A stretch of DNA of 64,000 nt, from the NCBI GenBank assembly GCA_038503065.1, contig JBCAMK010000003.1, positions 1,178,001-1,242,000 on the forward strand, read 5' to 3'. The DNA comes from Paragyromitra xinjiangensis. Its lineage: Eukaryota; Ascomycota; Pezizomycetes; Pezizales; Discinaceae. Positions 50,864 to 61,300 of the stretch are shown in pieces (the stretch's first letter is position 1; each line of letters starts with the position of its first letter). A program made the translations under genes and the position numbers. The notes under the pieces were generated by a model. It did not search any database. It was not told the DNA's origin and worked only from the letters and a program-made list of their open reading frames with translations.

Positions 50864-53440
50864 TCTTGAGCGATATATCTGTGGGATTATAATGGAACAG
50901 TCGTAGGTAATATGTACAGCACGAATGGCTTTGACGAAAGAAGGTTCAGTGGGGGAGTAAAAAGGAATTTATAGACATGTACCGAAGTCGAGAGTGATAT
51001 CATTCCGTGCCGTGTCAGTTTCGGTAGCCTTGTTCTAGACACCAGGTCAGAAGACAAGGGAGTCAGAAACACAAATTGAGATTCTAAAACTCTGCAATGA
51101 AACATGTCTATAGCAGACTCTGATATATGAAATACTAGGCAGCTGAGACATAGATTGGTGTCGCTCGCTGGGTTTAGATTTACATAACACAAATATCCTA
51201 GATAGGATTTAAGTATGCAGGAAGTTCTAATATGTGGTAGAATACATCCTAACTAAAGAGGAACTCTTTTATTACACTCTTGAAGTTTAGCGACTGATCA
51301 ACAGCTGCACCTACTCATCTCGGATTGTCAGCTGGATCACCATCGCATCTCGTGGGTTAAACCATGGGTGGGTATAAATTTCAAGCCTCTTTTTTTTCCC
51401 CGCAAAGATCCCTGAAAATTTTCCAAGGTCTAAGGTTCGGCTATCGTAAACTAGGGCGGTCCCACGTGTTCGACAAAATCGCTAAGATTAGACGAGAATG
51501 TGACAGGAGGGCAGCACCTGTTTAGTACTGTGGATCAACGAGATATGGTCATTTATGGGTCGAGGAGATCATGCCTAACCGAGTGAACGGGAGTTTTGGT
51601 AGTAAAGGTTATCACCAGGACTGATGTTGGTCTATTTCCTAGCAAAAGTTTACGAAAGACCCAGGCATAAGCTATTAGAATTTGGGTTTTATGGGACATG
51701 ATGAGCTATCGCTGGGGGTGTCTCTTCTCGGCAAAGAGTAGCTCCAGCCTTACTTTTAGTCAGACGAATGACGTTTCTCGAATCTACCGTGAGAGGATGT
51801 GAGGAGGATTTGAACCAATTGGGAACGTGGTCACACATGACGCTCAGCGCCAAGCTCTCTGCAGCCAAATTTACAGACCTTGAGAGTAATCATAAACCTC
51901 TCTGATCTTTTCTTCTTCTCCTTAGCTCTACTCTCACAAATATCCCAAATCCAAAGCTTCCACTAAAGGCAATCAAAATACGTGGCCGTAATAGCAAAAG
52001 GAGCATCATAGTCTATCACTCGCATACACCCGGCAGCAGTTTCGGTCTGGAACTTGCTCAGGGAAGGGCCTCAAGTTGGAAATCTAGCTCTAGGAAGTGA
52101 CGAAAAGGCATGATCCCGGTTGAAATCTTCAGGCTTTGCACGACTACTCTATGCACAAGAATACAAGTAAGCCGAAACAAGGGGAACTAGCGAAATCATC
52201 CTTTCACGCCTGGTTCAAGTCTATGATTATTTTATGCTTAAGTACCGTAACTAAAAAAGTGAGTAGCAAACCTACGGATGAACTACATTGCGATTTCTTT
52301 GAACAGGTGTAAAAACATCAGATCTATCTGCGGCAACTTGCAAGGTAGTGACGATAATACTGCATAAGGGTACTTGCATGAAAGCGGGAGGTCAAGGAAA
52401 ACGCTTGGACGATCTGATGTCTCGAAGAAATATTACCAGTGTAATAATCTTCTATCCTAAACATCACACTACTACCGTGGAGTAAGCTGTACTAGACATT
52501 TTGCTAACTCCCCAAGATATTGCTATATTGCTAGGGATTATGGACTTTCACGCGACTCCTCGAAGTTCACAACGCATGCATTTTAACATCCGGGTGTTCC
52601 TGGCCCCGAAACTTCAGACTACGTGAACCCTAGTATGGTGTTAGTTGTGGAGAGAGGTTCCGGTTCCGATGGCAATGAGTAATGCCAGCCCATGCACGCC
52701 GGTGTCATCGGCGTATTATAAATAAATACTGTGCCCTGGCTGCGGTTAAAACCATGCAAACTATGGATGCCGACCGTAGAGGTATTCTACTACAGAAGTT
52801 TTGCATGACTGCAATTGTGTTTCCAGGAAAAATCCAGAGGCTGACTGCATGATTTCAGGTATCGAAAGACTAGGCGGTGAGCGGGAGAGGAGCTGCTATA
52901 TCTGCCTACGCTTTTGAGGGGGCTTTGGTTTGCCTGATTGCCATTCTATAAAGATCTTCCCCGAAAAGTTATTGAAGTTTTATCTACCTTAATGGCCTGA
53001 GAGATGGGCTCTTAAGTGCTTGGTTTCGTGACGCTAAGGAGGTCGCTGGTATCACCAAAAAAACGGGCATCCTAGAGCGTGTTACATATTCCCTTGTATT
53101 TCACTTGGGACTAGGGAGGGCAACTCTGTATGTAGGTACGATGCAGGCATCAGGATAATTTCTTCGGTCTGGATAAATGGTAGGTTCGTGTGCTAGAATC
53201 TAGGGACCAAGCAGCGTGGACCTACTTGGGCTGGCATGCATAAAATACCGGTAACCCAGTGCCTGAGGCGTTGTAGCTGCATGCGCATGTATCTTCTTTG
53301 GTCATGAAGAGTTGAGAAAGCGTGCTCACTAGAGCAGAGTGATCGACGTTGGCATTCTGCCCGGAAGCAGATCCCCCCGCGTATCAAGGAATTGATGGTG
53401 TAAGAGTATATTGCATTGTGCTATTGGCACCAAAAGACCA

Positions 53441-53710
53441 TACTCGTATTCTTCAAACGTTACCGGAATCTGGTAACGGGGAGCGCCATGTCTCTGCTGC
53501 TGGCTCGCCTTCTATGAGTTGCTATTCACCACGCCACAAACAAAATCCAGCAACCTATTTGGCTAAGCCCTTAGCTGCACAAAATTCAACAAATAATAGA
53601 GGATTTCTAGCGGAGTATCTGCCAGTTAAATGATACATGATGCGGGTGAGTGTATTGCATGCTAGCGGCAGCCCATACCAGTATCCGGTAACGTTTGAAG
53701 AATACGAGTA
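53441..53710. mobile_element. MITE-like element with inverted repeats and TA ends
   Basis: The 27 bases at 53441-53467 (starting TACTCGTATTCTTC) recur exactly, in inverted orientation, at 53684-53710 (ending GAATACGAGTA). Similarity continues inward, with mismatches, for about 15 more bases. Both outer ends are TA, which fits the TA target-site duplication of Tc1/mariner-like elements. The 216-bp core has no coding capacity and a small GCTAAG..CTTAGC hairpin near 53560. A short non-autonomous DNA transposon is the best reading; a structural hairpin is the alternative. Confidence 0.55.
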
Positions 53711-54351
53711 CAGAGGGTTCTGTCTGCAACTGCTGTTTCATTTCCCAGGAGTCTGTGTTGCCTACAGGGTGTGTGTGGCTTACCTGTGAAGAAGACTCCG
53801 GGGTAGAAGTGGAAACGGGTAAGGCGTCTCAAATCAAATGTATATTCACTTGTCGATATTCCGTTTGCACTTTCATATAGGTACCGCCAATTTGTGAAGG
53901 CTCGCCTATGATTTTGAGGCTGAAAAGTGACAGGTTTGGCCCAAGCGCGATGACGGGAAAGAGCGACACGACTAATCCACATATGGCCTAGTCGCTGTGG
54001 CCGCCCATAAGCTGCTAGAGAAGGTGTGGGAGGGATCAGGCCCCCGCAACTTGTGGAATCTCCCCTAACCCTTAGCTGTGCACCCACCACAGAGGGGAAA
54101 GAGTTGGCCCCTCCCTCGCTCCGCTCGCCGACTTTTGACTGCCGTTGCTGTTGGTTTAGTGAGACCGCTGCTTTCCACTTGACCAGCCTCTGCCAGTGAC
54201 GAAAGATTTTGCCTGTGATTGGGTGTCTGTGTTTTCTCCCCCCACCTGCGAGTTGGCAGGTACTTTGGCGATTCCCATGTAGGTACTTCCTTCTACTTGT
54301 TCTTCCATCACTTGTTCGCCTATTCATTTCCCGGCACATATGACCCACCAC
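53662..54351 (-). other. Unassigned 229-codon open frame beside the inverted-repeat element
   Basis: Uninterrupted minus-strand frame of 229 codons, long for chance in intergenic DNA. It has no family I recognise, is rich in Arg, His, Ser and Gly, and its last codons run through the right arm of the inverted-repeat element. It may be a fossil of a mobile element or a chance frame; it is not called a gene. Confidence 0.2.
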
Positions 54352-55132
54352 CAGCTAAATATTGTTTGCACTTCCAGAATTTACTGAAAGTCATTTAAAA
54401 AGCTGTTTATTGCAGCGAAGTAGCCCTTTGAAACAAACCTCCTGCGTCCAGGCTTCATAAATTATTTTTTACAAAAGGGCAGGTACACCCTTGGGAGAAA
54501 TAGAAAGGGAAAGAGAGGGAGAGGGAAAGAGAAGAAGTAAAGAGGCCTAGTAGGGCTGCTGCGCGTCACCTTCCATTCCTCCAAGCTGAGACTTTACCCC
54601 TCCACGCTCCGCCTCCCCCACATACATTCAGACCCCCCTTTCATTTCCTTTACCTTTCTTTTCCACCTCGGTTGCCAACTCGTTTGTTCTGTTAACTAAT
54701 TTCTCCTCCTGCTGTAGCGAGTTCACCCGTTGCGCTGTCCTTCAACGCAGGGGTATCATTTTTTTCCCAGCGAAGGGGCTCTCTCGACATTTGAGGTTTG
54801 TGGCACCCTGGATCGATCCTTCCTAGAAATACCAGCCCAGGAAAAAAAGAAAGAGTAAAGAACCCCCGCTAGAAAAAAAGAAAGGAGATTTCTTTGGCTT
54901 TCGACCAGCTCCTAGCAAGATTTTCCTCTGTTAACGCTAACTTGAATAAAAAGGTTAATTCCTAACGTCCTTGGAACCGTCTACTCAGGCTTCCCTTCTG
55001 GCGCCTTCAACACCTCCTCTTCTTTACGCCTGTTTCCCAACTCTGGGAGCTCCCACTTTCCCTCCTTTCCATCAGCATCCTAATCTCAAAAATCATTCTC
55101 TCACAATCACTTCATCTCAAAATCGAGCAAAT

Positions 55133-58100
55133 ATGGCGTGGCAACCACAAGAGGGCCCTATATTGGAGTTGGCCGGCTATCTTAAAGATAGTTTAGGCAA
55201 TCCCTACGATGTCAACGCCCAAAAGCGTGCTACGGAGGTTTGTCTCGCCTCTTCGTATGGCTCCATGGGAAGCCTAAAAATGATTTGATGTCTTTTACCC
55301 CATATGGTTCTTCTAACGATTTGCACTTCAGATGCTCCAACAAGCCAGCCAATCCCCAGACATCAACAACTATCTCTGCTACATCCTCGTGCATCCAAGC
55401 CCACCTGGCGAGATGACTGCGAACGATTACCATATAGTTCGTTCGGCTGCTGCTCTACTTCTCAAGAACAACATCCAGAACTCGGGAACCTCGCTTTTAC
55501 CCGGGATTGTCACGTACATAAAATCGGAGCTTCTTTTAGGCCTCCGAGACCCTCATCCCCAAATTCGAAACCTTACAGGAACTGTTATCACAACACTTCT
55601 GCGTGTGGGCGGTATCATGTCGTGGACTGATGTACTGAGCCAGTTGATTTCTTTGGTGGCTAACTCTACCGGTGATGCCTCTCTGGGAACCCAAGAAGGA
55701 GCTATGGGGGCACTCTTGAAAGTTTGTCAGGATAGCAAGAAGCAACTGGATAAGGACTATGATGGCCAAAGACCTCTCAATTTCCTCATCCCAAAATTCA
55801 TCCAGTTTACGCAACATCCTGTCCCCAAAGTTCGTGCAGACGCTCTGGACGTAATCAACATTTTCCTACCAATCAAGTCCCAGTCCGTTCTAGTGCATGT
55901 GGACGTTCTTATCGAGAGCTTGTTTCAGCTCAGCAATGATCCCGACAAGGATGTGAGGAAGGAGGTGTGCAGGGCCCTTGTGCATCTGGTTGACATTCGC
56001 CCTGACAAAATTGCACCACACATGGAAGGTATCGTCGATTATATGATCTCTCAACAGAAGCTCGTTCACGAACAGGAATTGGCCTTGGACGCTGCTGAGT
56101 TCTGGCTAACTGTTGGGGAGCACGAGCAATTGAGGGTGGGGTTGGGGCCGTACCTGGAAAAGATCGTTCCTATTCTACTGCAATCGATGGTTTACGCAAA
56201 GGAAGACATCATCCGACTTGGAGGCGGTGGAGACGATGCCGATCAAGAGGATAAGGCGGAGGATATAAGGCCAACCTTTGCCAAAAGTAAACAGAGGTTA
56301 ACAAACGGAGAGAGTGTGGAGGTTGAAGAGGCTGAGAAGGGGTCAAAGGCCAACGGGAAGACTGCTGGAGAGGCAGCTCTAGATGAGCTGAGCGATGGGG
56401 AGATTGATGAAGATTACGATTCCGATGAAGATGCATTCCTAGGGATGGAGGATCCGGAAGACCGTTGGAACCTGAGGAAGTGCTCTGCGGCAGCGTTAGA
56501 CGTACTGGCAACAGTTTTCCATCAGTCAGTGTTCGAGACGATCCTCCCTTACCTCAAAGAGAACCTTCGCCATCCTGAGTGGCCTTACCGAGAAGCCGCA
56601 GTACTAGCTTTAGGTGCTGTAGCAGACGGTTGTCTCGATGGTGTTATCCCGCATCTTCCGGAGTTAATCCCATACCTTATATCTCTTCTCGATGACAGCG
56701 AACCTCTTGTGCGTCAAATCACTTGCTGGACACTGGGCCGCTATTCTCGCTGGGCATCACATCTCCCAGATCCCGCCGATAAGCAGAAATACTTCGAGCC
56801 TATGATGGGAGGTATATTAACCAAGATGTTGGACGGGAATAAGAGGGTTCAAGAAGCTGGAGCCAGCGCGTTTGCGAACTTGGAGGAGCAAAGTAAGGAA
56901 TTATTAAAACCTTATATTGAGCCGATTGTCCGACAATTTGTGGTCGCTATGGGGAGATACAAGGATCGAAACATGTTCATCCTGTACGACTGTATCCAAA
57001 CACTTGCTGAGCACGTTGGTGAAACGCTCGCGGAAAAGCCTTTAGTTGATATCTTAATGCCAGCATTAATCGGTCGATGGGAGAAGGTGAAGGATGATTC
57101 GAGAGAATTGTTCCCGCTTCTTGAATGTCTGTCATATGTTGCTACCGCGCTAGGACGGGCATTTGCACCATTCGCAGCGCCGATATTTTACCGATGTATT
57201 GGTATCATCCATCAAAACCTAGAGCTACAGCTTGCGGCGAACAACGACCCAAGCATGGATGATCCAGATAAGGATTTTTTGGTGACAAGTTTAGACCTTT
57301 TGAGTGCACTGATCCAAGCGCTGGATTCAGCAAGTGCTGAGTTGGTTGCCGGGTCCAGGCCGGGATTTTTTGAGTTGTTAACTGTGTGCATGGCGGTTCG
57401 TTCATCATTTACTAAATTTAATCGTTTAATCATTGTTGTTTTTGCTTTTTTGTGCGACCCTGTTATCTGTTTCGGTTTAGCACAAGACTCGAAGCGTTTC
57501 GAAGAACTATGCTGATGAGCCGTAATTCAGGACCAAAGCAATGATGTTCGACAATCGTCATACGCTTTACTTGGTGACTGTGCTATTTATGTCTTCCAGC
57601 AGTTACACTCATTTCTGCCAAGTATTATGGAACTCCTAATTCAACAACTGGATATCGAGGTTCTGGGCGAAGAAGAATTAGATACAGGCTTCAGTGTCGT
57701 TAATAATGCATGCTGGAGTTGTGGAGAGATCGCTCTGCAACAAGGTAGTTTCTGTTCTTTCATCTGGACTTTGTTGTTCGCTGACAGCACGTAACACAGG
57801 TGGTGGAATGGGTCCCTATGTCGAGAGACTGTACAATTGCCTTGTCAAGATTATTCAGACGCCTGATATCCCGACCTCGGTAACAGAAAATGCTGCTGTT
57901 GCTCTTGGGCGATTAGGTTTGGGTTCTTGCGACGAGCTCGCGCCGCATCTTGAATCGTTCGCGTACCCGTTCCTGGATGCGCTGGCAAAGGTCGCGGAGA
58001 CAGATGAAAAGGATTCGGCACTTAGAGGATTTTGCTTAGTCGTGGGAAGAAATCCAGAGGCTATGGAAAGCTGCTTGGTGCCATTTTTCAGGGCCATCGC

Positions 58101-58320
58101 AAAATATAAGCACGCGAGCCAGGAGTTGAATGAACTATTCCTACAGGTTTGATCACCCGTCCCGCTTCCGTAATTTCCCAAATGGCGCTAGGCTTTGCTT
58201 ACCGTATCTATATTCTAGACTCTTCTTGGTTACAAGAGGTTTATTGCAGATTTTGAGGCATTTATGTCCCAAATTCCCGCACAAGACCGGGAGGCTCTGA
58301 AAACTAAATACGCTCTGTGA
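55133..58320 (+). CDS. KAP104: Karyopherin beta-2 / transportin (Kap104)
   Basis: Nuclear import receptor for PY-NLS cargoes such as mRNA-binding proteins, working with Ran-GTP. Exons: 55133-55237, 55332-57395, 57531-57744, 57800-58146 and 58219-58320, total 943 aa (yeast Kap104 is 918). HEAT repeats run the full length: an N-terminal importin-beta-type start (WQPQEGPILELAGYLKDSL), SGTSLLPGIVTYIKSELLLG and QIRNLTGTVITTLLRVGGI. The acidic loop characteristic of transportin lies at about 385-405 (DGEIDEDYDSDEDAFLGMED) and is followed by DRWNLRKCSAAALDVL. The C-terminus ends LLGYKRFIADFEAFMSQIPA. The loop separates it from Kap95/importin beta-1. Reading through intron 2 would stop the protein at about 762 aa. 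Confidence 0.92.
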
Positions 58321-61300
58321 TTGTGCCTAAAGAATCATGAAGAGAAGGAGTTTTTGCTTTTTTTTCTTTTTCTTTTTCTCTCTCTCCGTCTCTCTTTTGT
58401 ATTGATGCAAGAGGGAAACAACAAGCGATTGTGGGGGCTTTCTATGTTGTGGTAAATGGAACGACATACGTGAAGGGGTGCTGAATGGTAGCATTTGCAA
58501 GAATTATTTTAGGGGCTGGTTTTTTCTGTTGATTTCTGTGATTTCTTGTGGCATCTTTATTCTCCTTCCTAGTTTTTCTTTCCTTTCTCCCTTTGTTATA
58601 TATAGAAGGAGCATATTGAGTAAGAGGTGGACGACGAAATGAAAGAAAAAGTTTTCTGGTTTTGCGCTTTGGTTTCTTTTCTTTTGTTTTGTTTTTCTCT
58701 GTGGATTTGATAATTGGATGGCGCGGGTTTCCTGGTTCTGGGGTCTCGGGTGCTTTTAGGGGTTTCATGTTTTTCCTTGCAACTAGGGATCGGCTCCCTG
58801 GTCTTCGGTGGAGGAATCAGCTTATGCAGGCCAGGTAGGATAAGGAGATGATAGTGGAAGAGCTTCGACTCGTTCCTAGTTTCAGCGTTACGCTGATGAA
58901 AGCAGAGAATGAATTGCAATTGGCGCAATAAACCAGGTAGGTTGTATGTTTCTCTCTCTAACACTCATTAGATGTTTTGTGTTGTGGCAATGTTGGTCAC
59001 GTCTGTTTATATAAGGGAGGGTAGCTTACTACATGTAGCTGTTATGGGAAGTCTCTGAGAAGTTTCTCTTTGTTCTGGTAGCATGCGTGAAGGGGAAATA
59101 GTAAGCCCAGAAACTGAAGCACGGTGGTAGCCAATTGCCGACAACCTCTTTGACATTTTTACTCAATATTTGCTTTTTTACCTTGTTAATTTCATGGAGA
59201 ATAATCATTGGAGATGACGAAGTGTGTTTGCTTGTCCTCTGATTACTGTGGGGGTTGTTGGATTCCGGTGACGTTGCTAGCGTCTCGGGTATGTATGTTC
59301 CGAGGCCTGCCTGTGGGGACAGTTTTGCGTAACCTATACCGGTGAGAACTCGATTGAGCAATAGGCACTTAATTCTGCTTCTTAGGCTCATGGAGACAAT
59401 CCGATGTTGGACAACACTTTCTTTGCGGTGTTTAACAGAATCTTAAATTGGGTGTGTTTAGTTTAGACGCGCTACATTGATATGAGCATGAAATACCCAG
59501 CCCTAACCCAATATCACTCAGTAACATCCTTGTGAAAACCCTTTTCCTTTGCGAGAATTTGTAAACCCGAGACATTCACGGTAATTACCGGTACCTGAGA
59601 TTGGGGGTTGGGTGTGTGCCATGTGAGAGATGGATTAATATGATGCGCCTATTAAATGACTGCGGCTGGGCAGGCCAGGGCGCGTTTTAATAATTGCACT
59701 CAACCCACGTAATCTAAAACCACGGAATTCCGGAACGGCTGGTTCGCTTAAATGCTTATTTTTCTTTCAAGTAAATGAGGGGGGGCCTTATAAGATGGGT
59801 TATGATGTTGGTTCTAAAGTGTGGTCATAGAGGATCACTCGTTATGAAAAAACTGGGGCGCAGTATTAGCGGGGGCAGAAATGATTTATCAGAAAGCTTT
59901 CACATTGGTTTAATTAGTAGGCACTGTATCTTTTAGTTCAAAGTGGGTTTGTTGGTGAAGGGTAAAAGGCGAACCATAGTTCCTACGTCTGTCCACCTTG
60001 AGAGCAGTTCGGGGGTAGAAATTAATATCTTTTCTGTTGGTAAGAGGCATACCAGAGTGAATAGGTGTGTGTGATGAAACTTAAGAAGTAAAATGTGGTT
60101 TCACAAAGTTTACTGAATGCAATTATCCCGAATATTAGGCCGAATACCTGTACCATGAGTTAAAGGTGTGGTTTGAGGTTCTTCATGGATCTTCATCACA
60201 TTCTCTTCCACAAAAAATATGGTTCCATGGCCAGTGGATTAGGGAGTGAGAGGTTGGAATAATAGCAGGGATAATTAAGTGAGCAGGGATAACTAAGTGA
60301 GCAGGGATATTACTTTTTGAGAATCTTGGAGTGGGTTTTCCGGCAGCGCAAGATTGGGTTTGCGTACGCAGCAACCTGTTTTGGACTAGTGTGAGTACTC
60401 TACCCAAACAGTTGAAATGGGGTTGGTGGTAGAGGATGCTAACTCAAACTTTTGAGGGGTAGCCATAACAGAATGATTGTTGGCTCTCTGAGAGTAAACT
60501 GGCATGTTCTCTTGGTTTAGGGAAAACTACATGTAGTGTTATTGGCACATCGCCGTAGTGGGTTTTCTCCCTGATTCCTCGATCTTGTCTCTCGGTTCTT
60601 CTAAGCCGCAGCATGGGCTGCGTGTCGCAACGTGGTAATTTGATGGTTAGAGCCTCATGTCTCGGGAAGTGCCTGTGTTTTTACATCATGTCTTTTATGT
60701 ATGTTTCACTTCCTCCCATTTTATTTTTTTGACATGGCTTTCTGCACGATGCTGAAAGGCTGAGAAGGCTGACTGAGGCTTTAAAAGCAGCTCTTTGCAT
60801 CATCCACTTCCTGTCCATCTTGCCCTTCTGCTCATCTTCTTCATTTCTAGGGTTTTATGATTCTTTTTCGTCTCGTGGTTAATATGCGCGATCAGCCGGA
60901 ACCAAAGACTCACTCCGACCCGGTTTGTGTACTTGGGCGGTGGGGCTGCTAGTATCACATCATCTTAGTAGCCATTTGGTGTGACATGAAGCAGGTAACC
61001 GAAAGGGCCGAATTGAGATTAGGATCCACAAACGAAACAACAGCAAGCAAGCAAGCCTTTTCGCCTAAGCTGAGTGATACTTTATAAATCAAAACAAGCA
61101 TTTTGAGCCTGTGTAAGTTTGAGAAACAAGATAAGTAGTTTACTCATCCTCACTTTATCCCTTGAAGTCGCCCCTCTGCTCTGTTTATCTTCGTCCTGCG
61201 CCCCCCCTTTTTTTGGTTAGTGCATATTTATCTGTCATACCCCTCTCCCTTTAGAATTGGGTTTCCAAGACGGAAAATGGTCGATGCCGCTAATCAGCGT

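Larger units (their letters stand above)
50864..55132. other. Divergent intergenic region
   Basis: 4.3 kb between the starts of the patatin-like gene (-) and KAP104 (+). Contains an inverted-repeat element (53441-53710) and a lone 229-codon open frame next to it. From 54540 the plus strand becomes purine- then pyrimidine-rich, as expected for the KAP104 promoter/leader. Confidence 0.55.

Noticed and set aside
51781..51850. Possible tRNA T-arm (GGTTCAAATCC on the minus strand)
   Set aside because: The flanking bases do not form a T-stem, and no acceptor, D or anticodon arm could be found.
55133..58320. Importin beta-1 (Kap95) as identity of the HEAT-repeat protein
   Set aside because: The acidic loop and C-terminus match transportin/Kap104 rather than Kap95.
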